A DNA stretch of 64,000 nucleotides. Source: Clostridia bacterium. GTDB taxonomy: Bacteria > Bacillota > Clostridia > Oscillospirales > Acutalibacteraceae. The notes beneath the pieces were generated by a model, which worked only from the letters and a program-made list of their open reading frames with translations, was not told the origin of the DNA and made no database searches. Numbering within the stretch: position 1 is the stretch's first letter; each line of letters begins with the position of its first letter. The stretch lies in contig JAFTLT010000009.1 of the NCBI GenBank assembly GCA_017452785.1, positions 62,001-126,000 on the forward strand. The letters are read 5' to 3'. This document shows, piece by piece, positions 17,043 to 26,958 of this stretch. The translations under genes were made by a program, and so were the position numbers.

Positions 17043-17147
17043 AAGCTATAATGGTTTACTATGGGTAAATAGCGTTAATTATAAACTGAATATATTTTTC
17101 ATTTGTTTTACATAATAAAATTTAAAGAAGGAGTGTTATATTATTTA

Positions 17148-19130
17148 ATGAACGAAAATAGCAGTAATTCAACTAAGACAAAGAACAATTCGTCTAAAAA
17201 TAAGAATAAATCGAAACCGTTTTTCGTTAAGAAAAAGAAGCCTCAGGCAAAGAAGACCCTTGAGAGCAAAGTTATTGATGCAAAGGGCGCAGTAAATGAC
17301 CTGAAGTTATATGAAAAGATTGAAGCAGAGCCCAAAAAGAAGCAGGAAAAAAAGCAGAATGCCCAGCCTCAGAAAAAGGCTCAGACCAAAAAAACGGCTG
17401 AAACTAAATCAGTACCGTCCAAAAAGCAGTCATCTCAGAGCAAAAAGCAAACTGAAAAGCCTCAGAAAAAGGCTAAACCCATAAAGGTTGCATTCCTTGG
17501 CGGTCTTGGTGAGGTTGGTAAAAACATCACCCTGTTTGAATATGACGGTGACATGATACTTATTGACTGCGGACTCGCTTTCCCCGATGAGGATATGCCC
17601 GGTGTTGATATTGTTATACCCGATTTCAGCCACCTTGAAAAGAACTTTGATAAGATTAAGGGTATCTGCATCACTCATGGCCACGAGGATCATATCGGTG
17701 CTCTTGCTTACCTTCTGAAAAAAGTAAATGTTCCCGTTTACAGCACGAGACTGACAAACGGCATTATTGAGGGTAAGCTGCGTGAACATAACATCCTCGA
17801 TATTGCGGAGCTCAATGTGGTGTCACCCGGTAAGACCGTGACACTGGGCAAATTCAGAGTGGAGTTTATCCATGTCAATCACTCAATTCCCGATGCTGTC
17901 GGTTTTGCAATTATGTGTGACGGCGGTACCATTGTACACACCGGTGACTTCAAGATTGATTCAACCCCCATAGACGGCGGGATGATTGACATTGCCCGTT
18001 TTGCAGAGCTTGGCAAGCAAGGTGTGCTGTGTATGATGGCAGACTCCACCAATGCCGAAAGACAGGGATATACAGAAAGCGAAAGCAAGGTTGGGGCTTC
18101 TTTTGAAATGCTCTTTGCAAAGGCAGAAAGCAGACGAATTATCGTTGCCACATTCGCTTCTAACATACACAGAGTGCAGCAGATTATCAATGTTGCAGCA
18201 AAATCAGGCAGAAAGGTTGCTCTTTCAGGCAGAAGCCTTGAAAATGTTGTTGCAGTTGCCTCAGAGCTTGGCTATCTCAATGTGCCCGAAGGCATACTTA
18301 TAAAGCTCGATATGATAAAGCAATTCACTGACAGTGAGCTTGTGCTTATCACAACCGGCTCTCAGGGTGAGCCAATGTCAGCCCTGACAAGAATGGCAAT
18401 GCGTGACCACAGAAAGGTTTCAATTACGCCTAATGACTATGTTATCATTTCAGCTACACCTATTCCGGGCAACGAAAAAACTGTCAGCAGAGTTGTCAAT
18501 GAGCTTATGAAGCTCGGTGCTGATGTTGTTTATGAAAAGATGTATGACGTTCACGTTTCAGGCCATGCCTGCCGTGAAGAGTTAAAGCTCATGCTCGGAA
18601 TTGTTAAGCCTAAATATTTTATGCCTGTGCACGGTGAACAAAAGCATCTTTTAAAGCACGCTGAGCTTGCCGAGGCTATGGGTATTGCCTCAGATAATAT
18701 TATACTTGCTGAAAACGGCGCTCTTATTGAAGTGTGCGAAAAGCATATCAAGAGAATCGGCAGTGTGCCTGCAGGGCAGACGCTTATTGACGGCTCAGGT
18801 GTGGGTGATGTGGGCAGTGTTGTGCTTCGTGACAGAAAGCACCTTGCAGAGGACGGAATAATTGTTGTGGTTGCCTGCATGGATGCAGTAACGGGTGAGC
18901 TCACCTCAGGACCTGATGTTGTCTCACGTGGCTTTGTCTTTGTCAAGGAGTCAACCGACCTGCTTGACGAAGCTCAGAAAACTGCCTATGAAACCATTAT
19001 GAAGTGCCATGACAGAAATATTTATGACTGGGGCGCAATCAAAAGCAGAGTGCGTGACGATATTTCACGCCTGATGTACGAAAGAACTAAACGCTATCCT
19101 ATGGTGCTTCCCATATTTATGGAGAACTGA
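17148..19130 (+). CDS. rnj: Ribonuclease J with Lys-rich N-terminal extension
   Basis: A 5'-3' exo/endonuclease of the metallo-beta-lactamase/beta-CASP family, central to mRNA turnover and rRNA maturation in Firmicutes. The enzyme core begins near residue 105 (IKVAFLGGLGEVGKNITLFEYDGDMILIDCG). The zinc motif HGHEDH is at 177-182; HTGDFKID, MADSTNAERQGYTESE and the beta-CASP signature VHVSGHACREELKLM follow. The 660 residues exceed the usual 555 or so because of a Lys/Gln/Ser-rich low-complexity N-terminus, possibly RNA- or ribosome-contacting. The ATG at 17148 lies 14 nt after AAGGAG, longer than usual, but no better start exists. gdpP begins 1 bp after the stop. Confidence 0.94.
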   Translation: MNENSSNSTKTKNNSSKNKNKSKPFFVKKKKPQAKKTLESKVIDAKGAVNDLKLYEKIEAEPKKKQEKKQNAQPQKKAQTKKTAETKSVPSKKQSSQSKKQTEKPQKKAKPIKVAFLGGLGEVGKNITLFEYDGDMILIDCGLAFPDEDMPGVDIVIPDFSHLEKNFDKIKGICITHGHEDHIGALAYLLKKVNVPVYSTRLTNGIIEGKLREHNILDIAELNVVSPGKTVTLGKFRVEFIHVNHSIPDAVGFAIMCDGGTIVHTGDFKIDSTPIDGGMIDIARFAELGKQGVLCMMADSTNAERQGYTESESKVGASFEMLFAKAESRRIIVATFASNIHRVQQIINVAAKSGRKVALSGRSLENVVAVASELGYLNVPEGILIKLDMIKQFTDSELVLITTGSQGEPMSALTRMAMRDHRKVSITPNDYVIISATPIPGNEKTVSRVVNELMKLGADVVYEKMYDVHVSGHACREELKLMLGIVKPKYFMPVHGEQKHLLKHAELAEAMGIASDNIILAENGALIEVCEKHIKRIGSVPAGQTLIDGSGVGDVGSVVLRDRKHLAEDGIIVVVACMDAVTGELTSGPDVVSRGFVFVKESTDLLDEAQKTAYETIMKCHDRNIYDWGAIKSRVRDDISRLMYERTKRYPMVLPIFMEN

Positions 19131-19131
19131 T

Positions 19132-21087
19132 ATGAAAAAGCTTTGGAAGATATATGATTTATCTTTGATATTTATTGTGGTCGGCATTTTCTTTTGCGGT
19201 GTGACGGCTACTTATAGCTATGTGCTTTCAGCTGTTGAGCTGGCAGTGGTGCTTTTATTTGCTGCAGGCAAATTCCTCTATTATAAGGCAAGACATGAAA
19301 AGCTCCTTTTCAGGGTGAAAACTGTCACAGACGAGCTTACCTTTTCTGAAGGCAAGGCATTTGAAATATTGACAGTGCCTTGTGTTGTTGTGGAAAAAGA
19401 CGGCACAATCATCTGGCTTAATGACAGCTTCAAGGGTACCTTTAAGATAAGCGATGATATTGCAGTTAACAGTCTTAAAGAGCTGCTCAGAAAAAACAGT
19501 ATTGATAAGCTCCTTGAGGGCAGAGGCTGCAAACTGAGAACAGACGGAATGTATTTTTCCGTTTATTCAAGTGAAATCAAGGTTGAAGACGAGTATATAT
19601 ATCTGCTTTATTTCTTCGATGAAACTGAGCTTCGCATAACAGAGAAGGAATTCATTGACACAAGACCTTCAATTATGCTCACGGTTATTGATAACGCCGA
19701 TGAAATTTACGCTGACTTCAAAGAGAGTGACTGTGCTGCAATCTTTTCAAAAACTGAGCAGATGATAGAGCAGTGGGCGAGTGCCTACGGTGCCCTTTGC
19801 AGAAAGTATTCAAATGTAAGAATGCTTATTTTCCTTGAGGAAAGAGCGCTGCAGAGAATGATTGGTGACAAGTTTTCTATTCTTGATAAAATCAGAGATT
19901 TTACCTATGAAGGCAAAAGCACGGATCTTACACTTAGCATTGGCATAGGTCATGAAAAGGATCTCAGTGAAAGTAACAACTCAGCTAAGCAGGCTATAGA
20001 TATGGCTCAGAGCAGAGGCGGAGATCAGGTTGCAATCAAGGAAGGCACACAGTATACCTTTTACGGAGGTGTATCTTCAGGTCACGAAAAGAAAAATAAG
20101 GTTAAAACAAGAATTATTGCCAACACAATGGTTGAGATAATCAAAGACAGCGATAATGTGCTGATTATGGGTCACAGATTTTCTGATTTTGACGCTTTCG
20201 GTTCAGCAGTCGGCATGCACTGCATAGTCAGTCATTTCGGCAAGGAATGTAACATTGTTGTCAACCGCAAAAACACCCTTGCCGCACCGCTGATTGACTT
20301 GTTTGAAGCTGAAAAGGGTCAGGGCATTCTCATAAGCCCCGAAAAAGCTACAGGCAAAAAAGGCAAAAATACTCTTATAATTGTTGTTGACACCCATAAG
20401 GCAGATTTCACAGACTGTCCAGAGCTTCTTGAGGGCAGTGAAAAAACTGTGGTTATTGACCACCATAGAAAAAGTGTTGACTATATAGATAACTCAGTGC
20501 TGTTTTATCATATGCCCAATTCTTCATCGGCAAGTGAAATGGTTACTGAAATTGCGCAGTATGTTGACAGCAAGCCTGTGCTTGATAAATTCGCATCACT
20601 TGCACTGTTTTCAGGCATTATGCTTGACACAAGAAACTTTATTTTAAGAGCTGGTGTGCGTACCTTTGAGGCAGCGGCATATCTTCGCTCAAGAGGTGCA
20701 AGCACTGTTGAAAGCAAAAAGCTCTTCTCAAACGATATGGGCATTTTCAGAGCAAGAAATGCTATTATAGATGAGGCTGAAACATATAAGGACTGTGCAA
20801 TATCCCTTGCCCCTGAGGGAATAGAAAATGTGCGTCTTGTCACCTCTCAGGCAGCTGACGAAATGCTGAATATTGAGGGTGTCAAATCCTCGTTTGTGCT
20901 TTATAATAATGCAGGCGGTGTGAATATCTCTGCAAGAAGCTACGGTGAAATGAATGTGCAGCTGATTATGGAGGGCTTGAGCGGCGGAGGTCATCAGACT
21001 ATGGCTGCATGCCAGCTTGAGGGAGTATCATCACAGCAGGCACTTGATATGCTCAAAACAGAAATTGACAAATATTTAAGTAATTAA
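19132..21087 (+). CDS. gdpP: Cyclic-di-AMP phosphodiesterase GdpP (DHH-DHHA1 family)
   Basis: 651 residues, matching GdpP/YybT. Two N-terminal membrane helices (about 8-45) are followed by a PAS-like domain (about 75-165), a degenerate GGDEF domain (about 170-300), and the DHH-DHHA1 catalytic module: MGHRFSDFDAFGSAVG, VVDTHKADF, DHH at 443-445, and GGHQTMAACQLEG near the C-terminus. It hydrolyses c-di-AMP, which controls potassium and osmolyte uptake and wall homeostasis. It begins 1 bp after rnj and is followed by rplI, the arrangement found in many Firmicutes. Confidence 0.95.
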   Translation: MKKLWKIYDLSLIFIVVGIFFCGVTATYSYVLSAVELAVVLLFAAGKFLYYKARHEKLLFRVKTVTDELTFSEGKAFEILTVPCVVVEKDGTIIWLNDSFKGTFKISDDIAVNSLKELLRKNSIDKLLEGRGCKLRTDGMYFSVYSSEIKVEDEYIYLLYFFDETELRITEKEFIDTRPSIMLTVIDNADEIYADFKESDCAAIFSKTEQMIEQWASAYGALCRKYSNVRMLIFLEERALQRMIGDKFSILDKIRDFTYEGKSTDLTLSIGIGHEKDLSESNNSAKQAIDMAQSRGGDQVAIKEGTQYTFYGGVSSGHEKKNKVKTRIIANTMVEIIKDSDNVLIMGHRFSDFDAFGSAVGMHCIVSHFGKECNIVVNRKNTLAAPLIDLFEAEKGQGILISPEKATGKKGKNTLIIVVDTHKADFTDCPELLEGSEKTVVIDHHRKSVDYIDNSVLFYHMPNSSSASEMVTEIAQYVDSKPVLDKFASLALFSGIMLDTRNFILRAGVRTFEAAAYLRSRGASTVESKKLFSNDMGIFRARNAIIDEAETYKDCAISLAPEGIENVRLVTSQAADEMLNIEGVKSSFVLYNNAGGVNISARSYGEMNVQLIMEGLSGGGHQTMAACQLEGVSSQQALDMLKTEIDKYLSN

Positions 21088-21105
21088 TAACGGAGGTAAA
21101 AATAT

Positions 21106-21546
21106 ATGAAAGTTGTATTGAAACAGGATGTTAAAGGTCTGGGTAAAAAGGGTGAGCTTGTAAATGCAAGCGACGGATATGCAAGAAACTTCCTTTTCCC
21201 TAAAAATCTTGCAGTTGAGGCCAATGCTCAGAATATGACAGAGCTCAAAAACCGTGAGCAGGCTGAAAAATACAAAGTTGCAACAGAAACAGCTGCTGCT
21301 AAAAAGGCTGCTGAAGAAATGAGCGGCAAAACAATTGTTATCACTGCTAAGGCAGGCGCAAACGGCAAGCTTTTCGGCAGCGTAACAGCAAAGGAAATTG
21401 CAGAAAAGATCGAGAAGGATTTCGGTATTAAGGCAGATAAGAGAAAGATAACAGTTGAGGATATCAAGCAGTTCGGCACCTTCCCCTTTGAAATAAAGCT
21501 TTATCAGGGTGTTACTGCAAAGATGTTTGTGCGTGTTGGTGAATAA
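21106..21546 (+). CDS. rplI: 50S ribosomal protein L9
   Basis: 146 residues, the standard size. The N-terminal domain MKVVLKQDVKGLGKKGELVNASDGYARNFLFP is the L9 signature; a long central helix and the C-terminal domain (KLFGSVTAKEIAEKI, IKQFGTFPFEIKLYQGVTAKMFV) follow. CGGAGG precedes the ATG. It lies between gdpP and dnaB, a conserved neighbourhood. Confidence 0.98.
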   Translation: MKVVLKQDVKGLGKKGELVNASDGYARNFLFPKNLAVEANAQNMTELKNREQAEKYKVATETAAAKKAAEEMSGKTIVITAKAGANGKLFGSVTAKEIAEKIEKDFGIKADKRKITVEDIKQFGTFPFEIKLYQGVTAKMFVRVGE

Positions 21547-21580
21547 TTATAAACAGAAGTAAAAAAATGAGGTGAGTTAA

Positions 21581-22966
21581 TTGGACAGAGAAAGATCACT
21601 GACATCCCTTGATGATGTGAGCATGCCTTATTCTCTTGAAGCTGAGCAGGCTGTGCTTGGCTCGATACTCATTGACCCGACCTGCATTACTCAGGTTAAC
21701 ATTTCAATAAGACCTGATTATTTCTATCTGCCTCAGCATAAGGCGATATTCACCATAATGCAGGAAATAGATGCTCTCGGCGGTAAAATTGACCCGCTGA
21801 TTGTGCTTGAAAAGCTCAAGGAAGAAAAAATTTATGACGATGCAGGCGGCAAGCAATATCTCTTTCAGCTTGCTGAGGTGGTGCCCACAACAGAAAATGT
21901 TGAGGCATATGCAAACATAATCCGTGAGCAGTATTATAAAAGGTCACTTATAAATGTTTCCAAAACCATAATTGACGATGTTGCCACATCGAGTGAATCT
22001 GCTGACTCTCTTTTAGAGGTTGCCGAGCAGAAAATCTATGACATCCGTCAGGGCAGAGTCACAAGAGGCCCTGCCAAAATCGGTGATATTATTGTCAACG
22101 AGGTTTATGATAAGCTGCAGAAATTAAGCGGTGCAGATAAGGATAAATATAAAGGCTACACCACAGGCTTTATTGATCTTGATAAGGCTATTACCGGTCT
22201 TAATAAATCTGACCTTCTTATTATCGGTGCACGACCTGCTATGGGTAAAACCAGCCTTGCTCTTAACCTTGCAAGAAACACTGCAATGATGGGCAAAAAA
22301 AAGGTACTGTTTTTCTCTCTTGAAATGACAAAAGAACAGCTCGCACAGAGAGTTCTGTCAACAGAGGCAAGAATTGAAAGCACCAAGATGAGAACGGGTA
22401 ACATAACAGGTGACGAGTGGGCAAAGCTCGCCACTGCAACTGCGCTTCTTTCAAACTGTGAGCTTTATTTTGATGACACATCAAATATGACAGTTTCTGA
22501 AATGAAGTCAAGAATCAGACGCCTGCGTGATGTTGATGCAGTTTTTGTTGACTATCTTCAGCTTATGAAAAGCGGTTCAAGAGTTGAGAGCCGTGTGCAG
22601 GAGGTTTCAGAAATCACAAGAAACCTTAAGCTGATGGCCAAAGACCTGAATATTCCAGTTGTTGTGCTCGCTCAGCTTGCCCGTACCACAGAAGGCAGAG
22701 GAAAAAGCCACAAGCCGCAGCTCAGTGACCTTCGTGAATCGGGTTCAATTGAACAGGACGCTGACATAGTTATTATGCTTTACAGAGAGGAATACTATGC
22801 CACGGAAAAGGACGATGCCCCTGATGATATGGAAAGACCTGCAATCAACGAGGCTGAGTTCATCATAGCCAAAAACCGTCACGGCCCCACAACTTCAATT
22901 AAGGTTGCATGGAACGGTGACTATACTCTCTTCTCAAATCTGGAGCAGATAAGAAATGATATGTAA
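21581..22966 (+). CDS. dnaB: Replicative DNA helicase DnaB
   Basis: The hexameric replicative helicase (called DnaC in Bacillus). 461 residues: N-terminal primase-interacting domain (PYSLEAEQAVLGSILIDP), linker, and RecA-like ATPase with Walker A GARPAMGKT (216-224), FFSLEMTKEQLAQRVL, Walker B VFVDYLQLM and LSDLRESGSIEQDAD. The start is TTG at 21581 behind GAGGTGAG, giving the usual N-terminus. The last codons overlap tilS by 11 bp. Confidence 0.97.
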   Translation: MDRERSLTSLDDVSMPYSLEAEQAVLGSILIDPTCITQVNISIRPDYFYLPQHKAIFTIMQEIDALGGKIDPLIVLEKLKEEKIYDDAGGKQYLFQLAEVVPTTENVEAYANIIREQYYKRSLINVSKTIIDDVATSSESADSLLEVAEQKIYDIRQGRVTRGPAKIGDIIVNEVYDKLQKLSGADKDKYKGYTTGFIDLDKAITGLNKSDLLIIGARPAMGKTSLALNLARNTAMMGKKKVLFFSLEMTKEQLAQRVLSTEARIESTKMRTGNITGDEWAKLATATALLSNCELYFDDTSNMTVSEMKSRIRRLRDVDAVFVDYLQLMKSGSRVESRVQEVSEITRNLKLMAKDLNIPVVVLAQLARTTEGRGKSHKPQLSDLRESGSIEQDADIVIMLYREEYYATEKDDAPDDMERPAINEAEFIIAKNRHGPTTSIKVAWNGDYTLFSNLEQIRNDM

Positions 22967-24269
22967 GGTTAAAAACACGATTGAAAAGCACCGTATGCTC
23001 GAAAATATAAAATCTGTAGCAGTGGGAGTTTCCGGCGGTGCAGATTCAATGTGTCTTCTGCATCTTTTAAGTAGATTAAAGGAAGAATATGGTATAATCA
23101 TCAAAGCCGTTCACTTAAATCACGGCATAAGGGGCAATGAGGCTCTTCGTGACGAAAACGCAGTTAAAGAGTTTTGTCAGAAAAATGACATTGAGCTGCT
23201 TGTGTTTCATCGAGATATTCCGTACCTTGCCAAGGAAAAGGGGCTCGGAGAAGAAGAATGTGGCAGAATAATCCGCTATGAGTGCTTTAAACAGGCACAA
23301 TGCGATGTAATTGCAACAGCTCACACTCTGTCAGACAGCATAGAGACAATGCTTTTTAATCTTCTCAGAGGCACAGGCACAAAGGGCCTTTGCGGCATAC
23401 CGCCCGTAAGAAAAGGAAACATTATCCGCCCTTTGATTGGCTGCACCCGTGAGGAAATTGAGGCTTACTGCGAAGAAAATGCCGTTTCCTATGTAACGGA
23501 CAGCACTAATCTAACAGATGAATATAAACGCAACTTTATAAGACATAATATTGTTCCCTTATTCAGTGAGATAAATGAAAATTACACACAGAATATTTCT
23601 TCTGCAATGGAAATATTAAGATGCGAAAACGGCTATATTGAAAATATGGCAGAGGAGCTGCTGCTGAAATCTGAGTGTGATGGGGGATATAAAGCTGAAT
23701 TTTTCAGAGCTGCTCATCAGTCGGTGAGAAAAAGGGCAATTGCAAAGCTGCTTAATGAAAAAATGTCAAAGAGTACCGAAAGACGGCACATTGACCTTGC
23801 AGATAAACTTGTTATTGAGGGCAATGGCAAAATTGAGCTGTCAAAGGACTTGTATATTTCGCTGTCAGGTGATATAATATCATTTCAGCGTGCAAAACAG
23901 AGAACAGAGGACTGGTCATGTGATTTAGCCGATAACAGGTTTGTCACACCCTACGGTACTTATTCATTGACAAAAGGCACTTTGGCTGACATCAAAGACA
24001 GAAATTCGATTGATGAGGATAAACTTTCAGGTGTGCTTACAATGACAAGCCGCAGACAAGGTGACAGCTTTTACAGCAGAAAAAGAAAAAACACCAAAAG
24101 CCTGAAAAAACTTTTTAATGAGGATAAAATCCCTGAGGAAAGAAGAGGAAAAACAGCCGTTCTCCGTAACGATGATAAACTTGTCTGGTTGGAGGGCTAC
24201 GGTACTGACGGTAAATATTTACCTGATGAAAAAACAAATAATGTTTTAATAATAAAAAAGGATGGTTAA
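22956..24269 (+). CDS. tilS: tRNA(Ile)-lysidine synthase TilS
   Basis: Modifies C34 of tRNA-Ile(CAU) to lysidine so that it reads AUA. 437 residues. The PP-loop SGGADS is at 26-31, then LNHGIRGNEALRDE, ATAHTLSDSIETMLFNLLRGTGTKGLCGI, and the C-terminal domain with MTSRRQGDSFY and SLKKLFNEDKIPEERRG. It overlaps the end of dnaB by 11 bp and is followed by hpt and ftsH, the classical Firmicutes trio. Confidence 0.95.
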   Translation: MICKVKNTIEKHRMLENIKSVAVGVSGGADSMCLLHLLSRLKEEYGIIIKAVHLNHGIRGNEALRDENAVKEFCQKNDIELLVFHRDIPYLAKEKGLGEEECGRIIRYECFKQAQCDVIATAHTLSDSIETMLFNLLRGTGTKGLCGIPPVRKGNIIRPLIGCTREEIEAYCEENAVSYVTDSTNLTDEYKRNFIRHNIVPLFSEINENYTQNISSAMEILRCENGYIENMAEELLLKSECDGGYKAEFFRAAHQSVRKRAIAKLLNEKMSKSTERRHIDLADKLVIEGNGKIELSKDLYISLSGDIISFQRAKQRTEDWSCDLADNRFVTPYGTYSLTKGTLADIKDRNSIDEDKLSGVLTMTSRRQGDSFYSRKRKNTKSLKKLFNEDKIPEERRGKTAVLRNDDKLVWLEGYGTDGKYLPDEKTNNVLIIKKDG

Positions 24270-24273
24270 TGTT

Positions 24274-24819
24274 ATGCATAAGGATGTTAAAGAAATACTT
24301 TTCGGTGAAGAGGAGCTTGCAGAAATCGTCAAGAGAATTGCAGGTGAAATAACAAGAGATTACAAAGATAAAAATCTTCTTCTTGTTTGCGTAATGAAGG
24401 GTTCGATTTGTTTTATGGCAGATCTTATGCGTAAAATCGACCTTGACTATAAAATTGAATTTCTCAGAGCAAAGAGCTACCTTGCAGGCTGCAGTGAATC
24501 ATGCGGTGAAGTAGAAATCAGAAGTGAAATTCAGAATCTCAGCGAATATGATGTTCTCATAGTTGAGGATATTTTTGACAGCGGCAGAACTCTGCAGAAG
24601 GTAACTGAAAAGATGCTCGGTGACGGTGCAAAGAGCGTTAAATGCTGTAGCCTTCTTGATAAGCCTGAAAGAAGAGCTGAAGAGGTTTCAATGGAGCTTG
24701 ACTATGTGGGTGAAAAAATTCCCAATGCTTTTGTTGTGGGCTACGGTCTTGACTATGACGAAAATTACAGAGGACTTCCTTATGTGGGAATTCTCAAAAG
24801 AGAAGTTTACGAAAATTAA
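24274..24819 (+). CDS. hpt: Hypoxanthine phosphoribosyltransferase
   Basis: Purine salvage: hypoxanthine or guanine plus PRPP to IMP or GMP. 181 residues. The PRPP-binding loop VEDIFDSGRTLQ (about 92-103) is preceded by VCVMKGSICFMADLMR and followed by VVGYGLDYDENYRGLPYVG. The ATG at 24274 (MHKDVKEILF) is preferred over the one at 24262, which overlaps tilS and sits inside the AAGGATGG site. It lies between tilS and ftsH. Confidence 0.95.
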   Translation: MHKDVKEILFGEEELAEIVKRIAGEITRDYKDKNLLLVCVMKGSICFMADLMRKIDLDYKIEFLRAKSYLAGCSESCGEVEIRSEIQNLSEYDVLIVEDIFDSGRTLQKVTEKMLGDGAKSVKCCSLLDKPERRAEEVSMELDYVGEKIPNAFVVGYGLDYDENYRGLPYVGILKREVYEN

Positions 24820-24870
24820 CTTTTTAATGAGTTTATATGATATATGAGTTAATTAAGGAGTGATTATATA

Positions 24871-26814
24871 TTGGATAATAACAACAATAAACCCGTCAAG
24901 CCGGGTGCACCTCAGGGCGCAAATAAGTGGGGTAACCTGCTTTATATTATTGTGCCTGTGCTGCTTATAATTGCAATTGCATCATTTATGGGCACACAGA
25001 ATAAAGAGGAGGCCCCCAGATATTATCAGATTGTTGAGCAGTTCCGCAGTGGTGAAATAAGTGAATATTCACTTAATCTTTCAAGCGGTGCCCTTGAGTA
25101 TATTGTCAAGGGTGAAGAAAAGGTGTCAAAATATGTTGTGCCTAATGTTGACATTTTCTTAAACGATGTGCACGACTATATTACAGAATACAACCTTGCA
25201 AACCCTGACTTACAGATTAAATATGACTATAAGAGAGGCTCAAACAGTGCCATCTGGGCAAGCATACTGCCGTCTCTTCTGATGACCCTTTTGCTTGTGG
25301 CAATGCTCTTTTATTTCTACCGCAAGATGGGTCAGAATATGCAGAACGAAAACAACCATGTTCTCACCTTCGGCAAGGCAAGAATAAAGCTTGCTAAAGA
25401 CGATAAGCGCAAGACAACCTTTAAGGATGTTGCAGGTGCTGACGAAGAAAAAGCCGAGCTTGAAGAAATTGTTGACTTCCTTCGTTCACCTGAAAACTAT
25501 CAGGCACTCGGTGCCAGAATTCCCAAGGGTGTGCTTCTCGTTGGCCCTCCGGGTACAGGTAAGACACTTCTTGCAAGAGCAGTTGCCGGTGAAGCAGGTG
25601 TTCCCTTCTTCTCAATTTCAGGTTCGGACTTTGTTGAGATGTATGTCGGTGTCGGTGCTTCACGAGTGAGAGACCTTTTTGATCAGGCAAAGAAAAATTC
25701 TCCCTCAATTCTTTTCATAGATGAAATTGATGCTGTGGGCAGACACAGAGGTGCCGGTATGGGCGGCGGCCATGACGAAAGAGAGCAGACTCTTAATCAG
25801 CTCCTTATTGAAATGGACGGCTTTGGTGCAAATGAAGGTGTTATCATTATTGCAGCAACCAACAGACCTGATATACTTGACCCTGCACTTCTTCGTCCGG
25901 GCAGATTTGACCGTCAGCTCACTGTGGGCAGACCTGATGTCAAAGGCAGAGAAGAAATCCTAAAGGTACACGCAAGAAACAAGCCTCTTGCTCCCGATGT
26001 AAGCCTGAAAACCATTGCTAAGTCAACAGCAGGCTTCACAGGTGCCGACCTCGAAAACCTTCTCAACGAAGCAGCTCTTCTTGCCGCAAGACGCAAAAAG
26101 AAGGCAATCACAATGACTGAAATTGAGGAAGCAACCGTTAAGTGCATTGTGGGTACTGAAAAGAAATCTCACAAGATAAGTGATAAGGAAAAGAAACTGA
26201 CAGCTTTCCACGAAGCAGGTCACGCAATTGCTACTTACTATACCGAGGGTCAGGACCCTGTTCATGAGATTTCAATTATCCCAAGAGGCATGGCAGGCGG
26301 CTACACAATGTATCTGCCTGAAGAGGATAAAAACTATATGTCTAAGACCGATATGCTCGGCAAGCTTGTGACCTTGCTTGGCGGACGTGTTGCCGAAGCT
26401 GTTGCTTTGGGTGATATTGATACAGGTGCATCAAACGATATTGAGAGAGCAACTGAAATTGCAAGAGATATGGTCACACGCTACGGTATGAGCGAAAAGC
26501 TCGGCCCTGTTTCCTACACTTCAGGCGACAGAGAGGTTTTTCTCGGCAAAAACTACGGCAGTACCAATAACTATTCTGAAAAAATTGCTGCAGAAATTGA
26601 CAGCGAAATCAAGAGCATTATCACAAACGCTTATAATGAGTGTGAAGCTATTATCAGAGCTCATCAGGATAAGCTCACAGAGGTTGCCGAATATCTTATC
26701 GAAAATGAAAAAGCCGACCGTGCAACATTCGAGGCAATAATGAAAGGCGAATTTGTAAAGCTTGAAGAAAAGACCGAAGAGCTTCCCGAACAGCCGGCAG
26801 TACCCGAAGAATAA
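24871..26814 (+). CDS. ftsH: ATP-dependent zinc metalloprotease FtsH
   Basis: Membrane-anchored AAA+ protease that removes misassembled membrane proteins and regulators. 647 residues: membrane helices at about 22-42 and 126-148 flank an extracytoplasmic domain; Walker A GPPGTGKT near 228, Walker [12 protein letters not shown], second-region-of-homology [20 protein letters not shown], and the zinc motif HEAGH at 447-451. The start is TTG at 24871, 9-10 nt after AAGGAG, giving MDNNNNKP. A strong terminator follows. Confidence 0.97.
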   Translation: MDNNNNKPVKPGAPQGANKWGNLLYIIVPVLLIIAIASFMGTQNKEEAPRYYQIVEQFRSGEISEYSLNLSSGALEYIVKGEEKVSKYVVPNVDIFLNDVHDYITEYNLANPDLQIKYDYKRGSNSAIWASILPSLLMTLLLVAMLFYFYRKMGQNMQNENNHVLTFGKARIKLAKDDKRKTTFKDVAGADEEKAELEEIVDFLRSPENYQALGARIPKGVLLVGPPGTGKTLLARAVAGEAGVPFFSISGSDFVEMYVGVGASRVRDLFDQAKKNSPSILFIDEIDAVGRHRGAGMGGGHDEREQTLNQLLIEMDGFGANEGVIIIAATNRPDILDPALLRPGRFDRQLTVGRPDVKGREEILKVHARNKPLAPDVSLKTIAKSTAGFTGADLENLLNEAALLAARRKKKAITMTEIEEATVKCIVGTEKKSHKISDKEKKLTAFHEAGHAIATYYTEGQDPVHEISIIPRGMAGGYTMYLPEEDKNYMSKTDMLGKLVTLLGGRVAEAVALGDIDTGASNDIERATEIARDMVTRYGMSEKLGPVSYTSGDREVFLGKNYGSTNNYSEKIAAEIDSEIKSIITNAYNECEAIIRAHQDKLTEVAEYLIENEKADRATFEAIMKGEFVKLEEKTEELPEQPAVPEE

Positions 26815-26821
26815 AATATCA

Positions 26822-26863
26822 ATTCCCTCTTTCACTGTGAGTGGTGACAGAGGGAATATTTTT
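26822..26863 (+). terminator. Terminator after ftsH
   Basis: ATTCCCTCT (26822-26830) pairs with AGAGGGAAT (26849-26857), followed by ATTTTT. Inner bases extend the helix. It closes the rnj-to-ftsH block. Confidence 0.88.
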
Positions 26864-26886
26864 GTACTTACAATTTAAAATTTCTC

Positions 26887-26915
26887 TTGTTATAAGTGAA
26901 AGTTTGTGATATAAT
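26887..26915 (+). promoter_or_regulatory. Promoter of the UppP-like/ftsK region
   Basis: TTGTTA (26887-26892), a 17-bp spacer and perfect TATAAT (26910-26915), 44 bp before the next start. Confidence 0.72.
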
Positions 26916-26958
26916 TTACTTTGTATTGATATGTTAATTTCTCTCGGAGGTTTTTTAT